From positions 1,364,001 to 1,428,000 of the forward strand of contig NZ_CP051684.1 of NCBI RefSeq assembly GCF_012849375.1: a DNA stretch of 64,000 bases, in the 5' to 3' direction. The translations under genes were made by a program, and so were the position numbers. Source of the DNA: Duganella dendranthematis. GTDB lineage: Bacteria > Pseudomonadota > Gammaproteobacteria > Burkholderiales > Burkholderiaceae_D. Shown piece by piece: positions 1 to 9,388 of this stretch. The notes beneath the pieces are model-generated. The model did not search any database. It saw only the letters and a program-made list of their open reading frames with translations, and was not told where the DNA came from. Numbering within the stretch: position 1 is the first letter of the stretch; each line of letters begins with the position of its first letter.

Positions 1-136
1 CGGTTTTCAAGCTAATCACCCGCACAAAATCACCTGATTTCATAGCGAAATCGCCCTCGCCGCGCCTCTGCCGCACTGCAATAAAACGTTTTCCCAGGCG
101 TGTTGCCCATGCTTGCCGAAATGGCTAGTCTTGACT

Positions 137-156
137 GTGACAGGTCATCAGACAAC
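137..156. promoter_or_regulatory. Candidate operator upstream of the TonB-dependent receptor
   Basis: The 191 bases before the receptor gene hold a 13-base stretch, GTCATCAGACAAC (144-156), that matches 11 of 13 bases of GTCATCGTACAAC found before the hexuronate-type MFS gene (17408-17420). The right half-site CAGACAAC fits the pattern CRTACRAC at 7 of 8 positions; the left half at 137-144 fits poorly. TTGACT at 131-136 could be a -35 element, but no good -10 box is visible. A ribosome binding site GAGGAAG lies at 183-189. That this is a GntR-type operator is inference. Confidence 0.35.
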
Positions 157-191
157 CTGCACCCTCCCAGAACTAACCGACTGAGGAAGAC

Positions 192-3035
192 ATGAAAAAG
201 AAAATAATGGAGACCATGGTTCCGCTCGCTCTAGCGGCCATGTATGCGCCTGCGGCCTCGGCCCAGGCAACACAAGCAGAACCGCCGGCCGCTACCGACG
301 ATCCCGGCACCACCGTGGTGGTCACCGGCTTCCGTTCCAGCCTGCAAAAAGCGCTGAACCTGAAACAGCAAGCCATCGGCGTGCGCGATTCCATCGTCGC
401 CGAAGACATCGGCAAATTCCCCGAAGCGAACGTGGCCGAGTCGCTGCAGCGCGTGCCCGGCGTGATCCTCAACCGCGACGAATCGTCCGGCGAAGGCCAG
501 CGCATCTCGATCCGCGGCCTGCCGACCGAATATTCGGTCACCACGCTGAACGGCGCGCCGGTCAACACCACCTCCACCGCCACCATCGGCTCGGCGGCGC
601 GCGGCTTCAACTACGACGTCTTCGCGTCCGAATTATTTGGTCGCGTCGACTTCTACAAATCGCCGCTGGCCGAACTGACCGAGGGCGGCCTCGGTGGCAT
701 CGTCGACCTGCAAACGCCGCGCCCCTTCGACAATCCCAAGCGCACCATCCGCTACGGCCTGACCGACACCTACAACACCAGCTCCAAGCACAATGACCCG
801 AACGGCTTTGTGCTGTACTCAAACACCTGGGACAATCTCGGCTTCCTGATCGGCGCCTCGCACAGCGGCAGCATCAACACCCGCTCCGGCTTCGAAGCCA
901 CCGGCGGCTACAACAGCTCCTTCAACGGCAGCCAGAATCCGGTCAAGGGCAACTTCGCCCTCGCGCTGGACTTCGACAGCCCGCTGGCCAACCTCGGAGG
1001 CTACACGCGCGACCAGGTGGCGCAGGCCCTGCTGCCGCGCATCTACCGCTTCTACGGCTCGCAGAACGAGCGCACGCGCGACGGCCTGGTGTCGTCGGTG
1101 CAGTGGAAAACGTCCACGCTCAACGTCAGCTTCGACACGCTGTACTCGAAGCTGGAGAACACGCGCGCGGAACAGCTGTTCGGCATCCTGGTCCGCAGCA
1201 CCGCCACCACCAACCGCAATGCGCCGGTCGGCGCCAGCGGCAACAACGGCCTGATACCGCTCGACGTCCACATCGACCCGGGCACCAATCTGCTGACCGG
1301 CACCTTCGGCAACACCACCTACAACGCCGGCGCCGCCTACACCAAGGACGACACCAAGTTCGGCTACGGCGCCTTGAACGCCAGCTGGAAAGCCAGCCCG
1401 AAACTGACGCTGAGCGGCCAGGCCAGCCTGAATCAAAGCACCGCCACCAGCGCCACCGGTCAGCTGTCAGGCTACATCTACGGCGCCACCTCGACCATCG
1501 ACTACGGCAGCGATCACGTCTACCCATCGATCTCCTCGCCGACCAGCTACACCGATCCGAATAGCTGGAGCGGCTTCACCATCGGCACTGGCTGGACCAA
1601 GGAAACCGACAAGGGCAAGCAGGCGCGCGTGGCCGCCGACTATGACTATGATCTGCCAGGCGGCTGGACCGGCCACCTGAAAACAGGCCTGACCTACGTC
1701 GCCACCATCAAGGGCGTCAACAAGCGTAACGGCACCGCGCTCGCCACCGCGCACCTGAACAGCATCGGCGCGGCCGGCTTGCGCAGCGCGATGACGTCGC
1801 AACTGCCGATCAATAACCTCGACTTCGGCGCCGGCTGGCCGCATAGCTGGGCGACGTGGAACAGCAACTACTTCTACTCGCAGTTCGATCCCAATGTGTA
1901 CAACCCGGATTCCACCTTCACGCCATCGCAAAGCTTCGCAGCGGAAGAGGATGTGAAGACGGCCTTTGTGCAGTCCGACTTCAAGGGCGACATCGGCGGC
2001 CACGAATTGCGCTTCAACGCCGGCGTACGTTTCTCCAAAACCGAAACCGACATCGACAACTTCAAGCAGAAAGGCGCGGGCCTGGTCTACTCGCCGAATC
2101 ACGAGCAAGGCTCGTATAGCAACGTACTGCCGGCCCTCAGCAGCGCCTTCGACCTGACCGATGACCTGATGTGGCGTGCTTCGTGGGGCAAAACCATCAC
2201 GCGCGCATCGCTGTCGATCATCGCAGCGCAAACGGTGATTCCAAACCAGTTCGACAACTCGGCCACCTCGGGCAATCCCAACCTGCGCCCGCAGCAATCG
2301 AAGAACCTGGACACCAGCCTGGAATGGTACTTCAAGCCGGGCAGCCTGCTGTCGGCCGCCGTGTTCCAGAAGAAGCTGACCGACGCCACGGTCGCCAACA
2401 CCACCGTGGTGCCGTTCTCCTCGCTCGGCCTGCCGGATACCGCACTGGGACCGCTGTTCCAGGACGCGAATGGCCACGTCGATCCCAACCTGGCGATGAC
2501 GCTGCGCACTTACACCAACGCCGGCGAACAAACGTTGAAAGGGTATGAGCTGGCCTACCAGCAGGCCTTCAACTTCCTTCCTGCGCCGTGGAGCGGCATG
2601 GGTGCGATCGCCAGCTATACCCACATCAATCCCTTCAACAGCGCACCGTGGATTACCAACGCGGGCAAAGTCATCGACGTCAACTCGGTGCCGAAGTACG
2701 CTTACAGCACCACGGTCTACTACGAACAGGGGCCATGGGCGGCGCGCCTGTCCTACAACTACAAGGACAAGTCGCTTCACCCGGATAACCCGCGCAACCT
2801 GGGCGATGACCTGATCCGCTGGCGCGCGGGACGCGGCTACCTCGACGCCAACATCAGCTACAAGATCAACGAGAATCTCGAATTCCGTATCGATGCGCTC
2901 AACCTGAGTAACACGCTGGCCTACGATTACTTTGAAGACGCCAGCGGCAAATACGGCAGCGGCAAGAAGACCCGCATGGACTATGCGAAGTATGATGGCC
3001 GCACGATCAAATTCGGCATCCGGGGAAAACTCTAA
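192..3035 (+). CDS. TonB-dependent outer-membrane receptor (carbohydrate-type)
   Basis: This 947-residue protein is an outer-membrane barrel that would import oligosaccharides using TonB-ExbBD energy. A signal peptide occupies about residues 1-25, ending in ASAQA. A TonB-box-like TTVVVTG is at 40-46. The plug domain follows (about 55-170), with IVAEDIGKFPEANVAESL and RVPGV, wording typical of the large Xanthomonas/Caulobacter-type TonB receptor family. The remainder is beta-barrel, ending GIRGKL; the usual terminal aromatic residue is absent. The start is supported by GAGGAAG three bases upstream. It heads an operon with GH105, DUF2264 and GH35 genes, so a pectin-derived oligosaccharide (rhamnogalacturonan I fragments) is the likely cargo. 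The substrate is inferred from neighbours, not from the receptor itself. Confidence 0.93.
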   Translation: MKKKIMETMVPLALAAMYAPAASAQATQAEPPAATDDPGTTVVVTGFRSSLQKALNLKQQAIGVRDSIVAEDIGKFPEANVAESLQRVPGVILNRDESSGEGQRISIRGLPTEYSVTTLNGAPVNTTSTATIGSAARGFNYDVFASELFGRVDFYKSPLAELTEGGLGGIVDLQTPRPFDNPKRTIRYGLTDTYNTSSKHNDPNGFVLYSNTWDNLGFLIGASHSGSINTRSGFEATGGYNSSFNGSQNPVKGNFALALDFDSPLANLGGYTRDQVAQALLPRIYRFYGSQNERTRDGLVSSVQWKTSTLNVSFDTLYSKLENTRAEQLFGILVRSTATTNRNAPVGASGNNGLIPLDVHIDPGTNLLTGTFGNTTYNAGAAYTKDDTKFGYGALNASWKASPKLTLSGQASLNQSTATSATGQLSGYIYGATSTIDYGSDHVYPSISSPTSYTDPNSWSGFTIGTGWTKETDKGKQARVAADYDYDLPGGWTGHLKTGLTYVATIKGVNKRNGTALATAHLNSIGAAGLRSAMTSQLPINNLDFGAGWPHSWATWNSNYFYSQFDPNVYNPDSTFTPSQSFAAEEDVKTAFVQSDFKGDIGGHELRFNAGVRFSKTETDIDNFKQKGAGLVYSPNHEQGSYSNVLPALSSAFDLTDDLMWRASWGKTITRASLSIIAAQTVIPNQFDNSATSGNPNLRPQQSKNLDTSLEWYFKPGSLLSAAVFQKKLTDATVANTTVVPFSSLGLPDTALGPLFQDANGHVDPNLAMTLRTYTNAGEQTLKGYELAYQQAFNFLPAPWSGMGAIASYTHINPFNSAPWITNAGKVIDVNSVPKYAYSTTVYYEQGPWAARLSYNYKDKSLHPDNPRNLGDDLIRWRAGRGYLDANISYKINENLEFRIDALNLSNTLAYDYFEDASGKYGSGKKTRMDYAKYDGRTIKFGIRGKL

Positions 3036-4166
3036 ATGATGAAACGACTCTACGCCGCCGGCCTGCTGGCGGCGAGTTTGGCCGGCTGCGCTTCGGCGCC
3101 GCCGGCGGTCGACACGTCCGAACAGGAAGTGATCGGCATTATCAACAAGGTCAATGGCTACTGGCAGCAGCGCGAAGCGCCGCAAAAGTGGGCCTTCTGG
3201 GATATCGCCGCCTACCATACGGGGAATATGGAGGCTTACCAGATTACCGGCAATCCCGCGTGGCGCAGATATTCCGAAGACTGGGCGGCGCATAACAACT
3301 GGCAGGGCGCCAAGTCCACCGACAAGACCTCATGGAAGTACCAGTATGGCGAGACCGACGACCATGTGATGTTCGGCGACTGGCAGATCTGCTTCCAGAC
3401 CTATGCGGACTTGTACAAGCTCGATCCCGATCCGAAGAAGATCGCCCGCGCACGCGAGGTGATGGAGTATCAGATGCGTACTCCAAACAAGGACTACTGG
3501 TGGTGGTCGGACGGCTTGTACATGGTGATGCCGGTAATGACCAAGCTGTATGCGATCACCGGCAACCGCCAGTACCTCGACAAGCTACACGAGTATTTTG
3601 AATACTCGAACAGCATCATGTACGACAGCGACGCGCAGCTGTACTACCGCGATGCGCGCTACGTCTATCCCAAACATCAAAGCGTCAACGGCAAGAAGGA
3701 CTTCTGGTCGCGCGGCGATGGGTGGGTATTCGCCGGCCTGGCCAAGGTACTGAATGATCTGCCGAAAGACGATCCTTATCGTGCCGACTACATCGCCAAA
3801 TTCAAAGGCATGGCGCAGGCATTGAAGAAAGCGCAGACCGACGACGGCTACTGGACGCGCAGCCTGCTCGATCCGCAGCACGCACCGGGACCGGAAACCA
3901 GCGGCACCGCCTTCTTCGTCTACGGCTACCTGTGGGGCATCAATAACGGCCAGCTGGAGCGCGATGAGTATCTGCCGGTGGTGCGCAAAGGCTGGCGCTA
4001 CCTGAGCAAAACCGCACTGCAAGCGGACGGCAAAATCGGCTACGTACAGCCGATCGGCGACCGCGCCATACCGGGACAGGTGGTGGACCAGAATTCGACC
4101 ACGGCGTTCGGTGTTGGCGCCTACCTGCTGGCGTCCTCGGAGCTGGTGCGCCTGCTGCGTCAATAA
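3036..4166 (+). CDS. GH105 unsaturated rhamnogalacturonyl hydrolase-like lipoprotein
   Basis: Members of GH105 (YteR/YesR type) remove the unsaturated galacturonic acid left on the non-reducing end of oligosaccharides by pectate or rhamnogalacturonan lyases. The protein has 376 residues, the usual family length plus a lipoprotein signal with lipobox LAGC (Cys18), so it is probably membrane-anchored in the periplasm. Family landmarks are YHTGNMEAY (60-68), TDDH (108-111), WWWSDGLYM with the probable catalytic Asp159, and SRGDGWV (225-231). The ATG directly follows the receptor stop codon (TAAATG), indicating translational coupling. A second ATG immediately follows the first. The fold assignment is secure; the exact substrate linkage is not readable. 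Confidence 0.9.
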   Translation: MMKRLYAAGLLAASLAGCASAPPAVDTSEQEVIGIINKVNGYWQQREAPQKWAFWDIAAYHTGNMEAYQITGNPAWRRYSEDWAAHNNWQGAKSTDKTSWKYQYGETDDHVMFGDWQICFQTYADLYKLDPDPKKIARAREVMEYQMRTPNKDYWWWSDGLYMVMPVMTKLYAITGNRQYLDKLHEYFEYSNSIMYDSDAQLYYRDARYVYPKHQSVNGKKDFWSRGDGWVFAGLAKVLNDLPKDDPYRADYIAKFKGMAQALKKAQTDDGYWTRSLLDPQHAPGPETSGTAFFVYGYLWGINNGQLERDEYLPVVRKGWRYLSKTALQADGKIGYVQPIGDRAIPGQVVDQNSTTAFGVGAYLLASSELVRLLRQ

Positions 4167-4179
4167 CAACGGAGACTGA

Positions 4180-5451
4180 ATGGAACGACGACACTTTATC
4201 CAGACCCTCGCAGCGACGGTGGGCGGCGGCACCGCCAGCGCGCCAGCCACGGCGGCCACGTTGACCACCACGAGCGCCGACACCAGCGGTGCCGCAGCCC
4301 GCACACAACTCGCCACACTGGCGCAAAAAATGTCCGAGCCAGTGCTGACCAATATGGCGGCCGGCACGCTGAAGAAAAATTTCGCCCTCGAAGTCAGTCC
4401 CACCTGGGATGGCCGCGACAAAGGCGTGGCCTACCTCGAGTGCTTCGGCCGACTGATCGCCGGCATCGCGCCATGGCTGGCCCTTGCCGACGACGGCACG
4501 CCAGAAGGCCGCACCCGCAAGCGCCTGCAACAACTCGCACTGCAAAGCTACACCAACTCTGTCGAGCCATCTAATCCAGATTACCTGCTGTGGCAAGGGC
4601 CCGGCCAGACCCTGGTCGATTCCGCCTACTTCACCAATGCCCTGATCCGCGCGCCGCAAGCGCTGTGGGAACCGCTGGACGCCAAAACCAAACAGCGCAT
4701 CATCGCCGAAATCAAATCCCTGCGCCGCATCGAACCGCCGTACATCAACTGGATGCTGTTCGCCGCCATGAACGAAGCCTGGCTGATGTCCATCGGCGAA
4801 GAATTCGACCCGCTGCGGATGAACGTCGCCATCCGAAAAATCAACGAATGGTATGTCGGCGATGGCTGGATCAAGGACGGTGACGCATTCCACTTCGACT
4901 ACTACAACGCCTTTGTCATGCACCCGATGCTGGTCGAAATCCTCGACGTGCTGCATGCGAAAAAAGGCGCGTTCTGGAACGGCAAACCGGAAGAGTTGCG
5001 CGCGCAAGCCATCAAACGCATGCAGCGCTACAGCGAGCACCTGGAGCGCTTCATCTCCACCGATGGCAGCTTCCCGCCGATCGGCCGATCGCTCACCTAC
5101 CGCACCGCCGCCTTTCAGCCATTGGCGCTGCTGGCGTTGCGCAAGCAGCTGCCGCAAAGTCTGCCCGAAGGCCAGATCCGCGCCGCGCTGCAAGCGGTGC
5201 ACAAAGCCGTATGGTCGGCGCCGTCCAACTTCAACAAGGAAGGCTACCTCACCATCGGCTTCGTCGGCCATCAACCGGAGCTGGGCGACTGGTACTCCAA
5301 CAACGGCAGCATGTATATCGCCTCCGCCAGCCTGCTGCCACTCGGCCTGCCGCCAACCGACAGCTACTGGACTGCGCCCGCGCAGGACTGGACGCAGAAG
5401 AAAGCCTTCTCCGGCGCCCGCTTCCCTAAAGACTACCCGGTAAACTACTAA
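4180..5451 (+). CDS. DUF2264 domain protein with twin-arginine-like leader
   Basis: The protein (423 residues) matches the DUF2264 family in its wording around LLWQGPGQTLVDSAYF, PPYINWMLFAAMNEAW and GSFPPIGRSLTYR. The biochemical role of DUF2264 is not firmly established; members recur in pectin and rhamnogalacturonan utilisation loci and are predicted alpha-toroid proteins, so a glycosidase-like or accessory role is likely. The N-terminus MERRHFIQTL has two arginines and a hydrophobic/Ala-rich stretch, suggesting Tat export to the periplasm. GGAG precedes the ATG by 5 bases. The stop overlaps the next ATG (TAATG), coupling it to the GH35 gene. Confidence 0.85.
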   Translation: MERRHFIQTLAATVGGGTASAPATAATLTTTSADTSGAAARTQLATLAQKMSEPVLTNMAAGTLKKNFALEVSPTWDGRDKGVAYLECFGRLIAGIAPWLALADDGTPEGRTRKRLQQLALQSYTNSVEPSNPDYLLWQGPGQTLVDSAYFTNALIRAPQALWEPLDAKTKQRIIAEIKSLRRIEPPYINWMLFAAMNEAWLMSIGEEFDPLRMNVAIRKINEWYVGDGWIKDGDAFHFDYYNAFVMHPMLVEILDVLHAKKGAFWNGKPEELRAQAIKRMQRYSEHLERFISTDGSFPPIGRSLTYRTAAFQPLALLALRKQLPQSLPEGQIRAALQAVHKAVWSAPSNFNKEGYLTIGFVGHQPELGDWYSNNGSMYIASASLLPLGLPPTDSYWTAPAQDWTQKKAFSGARFPKDYPVNY

Positions 5452-7817
5452 TGACGATCAAGTCCACCTCCCGCCGCACCATGTTGCGCGGCGCCAGCGC
5501 CGCCGCAGCAGTAACCACCATGGGCAGCCTGATACTGCCGCTGTCGGCGCAAGCCGCCGCCCGCTTCACCATCAGCGACACCGACTTCATGCTCGACGGC
5601 CAGCGTCTGCAAATCCGCTGCGGTGAAATGCACTTCGCCCGCGTGCCGCGCGAATACTGGCAGCACCGCCTGAAAGCCATCAAGGCGATGGGCCTCAACA
5701 CCGTCTGCGCCTACCTGTTCTGGAATTACCACGAATGGCGCGAAGGCCGCTACGACTGGCAGGGACAGCGCGACGCCGCCGAATTCTGCAAACTCGCGCA
5801 GCAGGAAGGCCTGTGGGTCATCCTGCGTCCCGGCCCTTATGCTTGCGCCGAGTGGGAAATGGGCGGCCTGCCATGGTGGCTGCTGAAGAAACCCGGCGAC
5901 GCCTTCCTGCGGACACGCGACGCCAACTTCGTGCAGCCGGCGCGCCGTTACATGAAGGAAGTCGGCCGCATCCTCGGACCGCAGCAGATCACCCACGGCG
6001 GCCCGATACTGATGGTGCAGGTCGAAAATGAATACGGCTTCTTCGGCGAAGACCTGGACTACATGCGCGACATGAAAAGCATGCTGCAAGATGCCGGCTT
6101 CGACGTGCCGCTCTTCCAGTGCAATCCAACCAACTCGGTGGTCAAGTCGCACATCGACGGCTTGTTCAACGTCGTCAATTTCGGCAGCGATCCGCAGACC
6201 GGCTTCAAGGCGCTGGACCAGGTGCAGAAAGGCCCGCGCATGTGCGGCGAATACTACTCCGGCTGGTTTGACACCTGGGGCGCGCCGCATCGTCGCGGCT
6301 CCGCCAACGGCGCCGTGGCCGACATCCAGACCATGCTGAAGGCCAATGGCTCCTTCAGCCTGTACATGGCGCACGGCGGTACCAGCTTCGGCCTGTGGGG
6401 CGGCTGCGATCGCCCCTTCCGTCCCGACACCAGCAGCTACGACTACGACGCGCCGATCAGCGAAGCCGGATGGACCGGCGAAAAGTTCCAGGCCTACCGC
6501 GACGGCATCAAACCCTTCCTGCCAGCGGGTGAAACACTGCCGCCGCCTCCGCCGAAAAATCCGGTCATCGCCATCAAACCGTTTGCGTTCAAGGAGTCCT
6601 GCACGGTGGCCGCCGCTATGCCGGCCAAGGCGCTCAGCGTCACCTCGCCGCAGCCGATCGAGCAGTACGACATCAGCCGCGGCCTGGTCGCCTACCGCGT
6701 CACGCTGCCCGTCGGCCCGGCCGGCAAGCTGGAAGCGGCCAAGGTGCGCGACCTGGCGTGGGTCAGCATCGACGGCAAACAAATCGGCACCATGGACACG
6801 CGCTACCGCCGCTTCAGCATCGACCTGCCGGCGCGCAGCAAACCGGCGACGCTGGAGATCCTGCTGTACACCATCGCCCGCGTCAACTTCGGCGTCGAAA
6901 TCCACGACCGAAAAGGCCTGCATGGGCCGGTGCTTCTCAACGGCCAGCCGCTGGAAAACTGGGACATCCGCGCCATCGACTTCGACGCCGACGCCGTACT
7001 TCCGCCGCTGACGTGGAAGACCGGCCGCGCGCAAGGCGCCGCCTTCTGGCGCGGAGGTTTCGATGTTACGGAAAGCGGCGACACCTTCCTCGACATGTCC
7101 GGCTGGGGCCAGGGGATCGTGTGGGTCAATGGCCGCTGCCTTGGCCGTTACTGGAGCATCGGCCCGACGCAGACCATGTATCTTCCCGGCCCATGGATAA
7201 AACAGGGCCACAACGAAGTGGTGGTGCTGGACCTGACCGGCCCGCGCAGCGCCCGCATCGAAGGCCTGACCATGCCGGTTCTCGACAAGCTGCGGCCAGA
7301 GCTGGATCTGGCGCGTCCGCCTAGCAAAGTGAAACCGGCCCTGGACGGCGTCAAGCCAGCGCACGACGGCGAATTCGCGCAAGGCTCGACGGTGCAGGAC
7401 GTGAAGTTCGCGCAGCCGGTGAAAGGCCGGCAGTTCTGCCTGGAGTCGCTCGATGCGTTCGACGGCAAGCAGTACGCCGCCGTGGCCGAACTGGCGCTGC
7501 TGGGTGTCGATGGCAAGACGCTCAACCAGTCCAACTGGACCATCGTCTACGCCAGCAGCGAGGAAGCCACCAAGGAAGACGGCGGCGCGCTCAACGCCAT
7601 CAATGGCCAGGCCTCCGACTTCTGGCACACCGCCTACAGCGGCAAGGCAGCGACGGCGCCAGGCAGCAAGCATCCGCACCGTCTGATCATCGACCTCGGC
7701 GCCGAAGCCACCGTTGCCGGTCTGCGCTACACGCCGCGCCAAGGACCGGAAAGCGTTACCGGCCGCATCAAGCACTACCGCGCCTACATCGGCGACCGGT
7801 TGGTTAAGGAGGGCTGA
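5451..7817 (+). CDS. GH35 beta-galactosidase, Tat-exported
   Basis: This enzyme should hydrolyse terminal beta-galactosyl residues, here probably from galactan or arabinogalactan side chains of pectin. Landmarks of GH35 are visible: FARVPREYWQHRLKAIKAMG (63-82), LRPGPYACAEWEMGGLPWW (125-143), QVENEYG with acid/base Glu194, and GEYYSGWFDTWG with nucleophile Glu267. The leader SRRTMLRGASAAAA ends ALP/SAQAAA near residue 36 and resembles a Tat signal. The region from about 630 to 788 looks like a discoidin-type carbohydrate-binding fold (RLIIDLGAEATVAGLRYTPR). Total length is 788. It is the last gene of the receptor operon; 74 bases separate it from the next gene. Confidence 0.92.
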   Translation: MTIKSTSRRTMLRGASAAAAVTTMGSLILPLSAQAAARFTISDTDFMLDGQRLQIRCGEMHFARVPREYWQHRLKAIKAMGLNTVCAYLFWNYHEWREGRYDWQGQRDAAEFCKLAQQEGLWVILRPGPYACAEWEMGGLPWWLLKKPGDAFLRTRDANFVQPARRYMKEVGRILGPQQITHGGPILMVQVENEYGFFGEDLDYMRDMKSMLQDAGFDVPLFQCNPTNSVVKSHIDGLFNVVNFGSDPQTGFKALDQVQKGPRMCGEYYSGWFDTWGAPHRRGSANGAVADIQTMLKANGSFSLYMAHGGTSFGLWGGCDRPFRPDTSSYDYDAPISEAGWTGEKFQAYRDGIKPFLPAGETLPPPPPKNPVIAIKPFAFKESCTVAAAMPAKALSVTSPQPIEQYDISRGLVAYRVTLPVGPAGKLEAAKVRDLAWVSIDGKQIGTMDTRYRRFSIDLPARSKPATLEILLYTIARVNFGVEIHDRKGLHGPVLLNGQPLENWDIRAIDFDADAVLPPLTWKTGRAQGAAFWRGGFDVTESGDTFLDMSGWGQGIVWVNGRCLGRYWSIGPTQTMYLPGPWIKQGHNEVVVLDLTGPRSARIEGLTMPVLDKLRPELDLARPPSKVKPALDGVKPAHDGEFAQGSTVQDVKFAQPVKGRQFCLESLDAFDGKQYAAVAELALLGVDGKTLNQSNWTIVYASSEEATKEDGGALNAINGQASDFWHTAYSGKAATAPGSKHPHRLIIDLGAEATVAGLRYTPRQGPESVTGRIKHYRAYIGDRLVKEG

Positions 7818-7891
7818 CAGCAGACTGCGACAGGCTGCGATCAGATTGAGGATTTCCCATCGGCAATCGTTGACAGCATCCCACGCGCCGG

Positions 7892-9388
7892 ATGATCATG
7901 TTGCGAATGATCAAACGTGAAAAATTCTGGCGCCAGCCGGGCTGGCTGTTTTGCCTGCTGCTACCGCTGTTCCATTTTGCCAGCGTCAAGCTGACTTTCT
8001 TCTGTGCCGTCACACCGGAAAACGCGGTCGTCGTCTGGCTGCCGAATGCCGTGCTGCTGGCGGCGCTGCTGCGCTTTCGCGGCCAGCGCGCGTCCTTGCT
8101 GGCCGCGCTCACCTTCACGTCCGACGTGCTGGCCAACCTCAATGCTTTCCCCTGGTACGAGGCGATTCTGCTCAGTGCCGTCAATGTGCTGGAAGTGACG
8201 ATCACCTACCAGCTCATGAAGCGCAGCCAGACCTCGCCGCGCCTGCACCGTCTGAAAGACCTGGGCAAATTCATTCTCGCCGGCCCGGTGTTCGGCGCGA
8301 TGCTGGCCGGCCTGATTGCGGCGGTGGTGCTGCAACAGGTGGGCGGCGCGAGCACGCCCTATCTGACCTTGGCGCGTGTCTGGTGGTTTGGCGACGGATT
8401 GGGACTGCTGATCTACACGCCGCTGCTGCTGGCCTACACGCAGTCGCAGCACCAGCGCCCCAAGCTCACGCGCTGGGACGATGCGGCGCTGATCACTACG
8501 CTGCTGCTGGCCGTTGCCGTGCTGTCCGCGCACGGCGGCGAGATCGATGGCGTATCAGTCACGCCAACGCTGCTGCTGCCGGCGGTGGCGGTAATCGCCT
8601 TCCGTTTCGGCGTGCGCCTCACTACCCTGCTGGTGGCGCTGATTTCGCTCAGCACCGCGATGCTGATGACTACCGGTTTGAAACCGTTCGGCGAAGTGCC
8701 GATCCATCTGGAAGTGGTGCGTGCACAGGAATTCATTCTCACGCTGTGCATCATCGGCATCGGCTTTGCGGTGGTGCTCAGCGAGCTGCAAACGCGCGAG
8801 CGTGAACTGGAAAGCCGGGTGCGCGAACGCACGCGCGAACTGGAACAATCCAATTCACGGCTGGCCGATATCAGCGCCACCGATGGCCTGACCGGCATCG
8901 CCAACCGCCGCCGTTTCGACGAAACGCTGGCGGCGGAATGGAGCCGCGCGCGCCGCAACAAACAGCCCCTGATGCTGGCGTTGTTGGACGTCGATCTATT
9001 CAAACAATACAACGACTGCTACGGCCACCAGAGCGGCGACGATGCGCTGCGGGCGGTGGCGAACGAGCTGGCAAAGCAGATGCGTCGCGGCGGTGATTTC
9101 GTGGCCCGCTACGGTGGTGAGGAATTTGCCGTGATCGCGCAGTCGGTCAATGAAGAACATGCGCTGGCGATGGCGGAGTCGATTTGCGCCGCGATCGCCG
9201 CGCTGAATCTGCCGCACGCCACTTCTCCGTTCAAAGTGCTCACCGCCAGCATCGGCGTGGCGCTGGTGACTCCGGACGAACAGCACTCGATTACGTCGCT
9301 GATCAAGACCGCCGACGTGGCGCTGTACCGCGCCAAGCAGCTCGGCCGCAACCGCGTCGAGCAGGCCGACGTCACCTCAATCGCCTGA
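7892..9388 (+). CDS. MASE1-GGDEF diguanylate cyclase
   Basis: This membrane protein (498 residues) should make the second messenger c-di-GMP from two GTP. The N-terminal about 300 residues are a multi-pass MASE1 sensor, with the family phrase FFCAVTPENAVVVWLPNAVLLAALL. A short coiled linker rich in Glu and Arg (ERELESRVRERTRELEQ) leads to the GGDEF domain, beginning DGLTGIANRRRFDETL. The active-site motif is GGEEF at 408-412, and an intact inhibitory RxxD site, RGGD (399-402), sits five residues before it, so product inhibition is expected. Several in-frame ATGs (7892, 7898, 7907) compete and none has a strong ribosome site. Its stop overlaps the convergent AraC gene by 12 bases. Confidence 0.93.
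   Translation: MIMLRMIKREKFWRQPGWLFCLLLPLFHFASVKLTFFCAVTPENAVVVWLPNAVLLAALLRFRGQRASLLAALTFTSDVLANLNAFPWYEAILLSAVNVLEVTITYQLMKRSQTSPRLHRLKDLGKFILAGPVFGAMLAGLIAAVVLQQVGGASTPYLTLARVWWFGDGLGLLIYTPLLLAYTQSQHQRPKLTRWDDAALITTLLLAVAVLSAHGGEIDGVSVTPTLLLPAVAVIAFRFGVRLTTLLVALISLSTAMLMTTGLKPFGEVPIHLEVVRAQEFILTLCIIGIGFAVVLSELQTRERELESRVRERTRELEQSNSRLADISATDGLTGIANRRRFDETLAAEWSRARRNKQPLMLALLDVDLFKQYNDCYGHQSGDDALRAVANELAKQMRRGGDFVARYGGEEFAVIAQSVNEEHALAMAESICAAIAALNLPHATSPFKVLTASIGVALVTPDEQHSITSLIKTADVALYRAKQLGRNRVEQADVTSIA

Noticed and set aside
5448..7775. Open frame of 775 codons antisense to the GH35 gene
   Set aside because: The sense strand has complete GH35 motifs and a Tat-like leader; the antisense product has none. 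Similar frames at 1467-3293 and 28608-30308 were dropped for the same reason.
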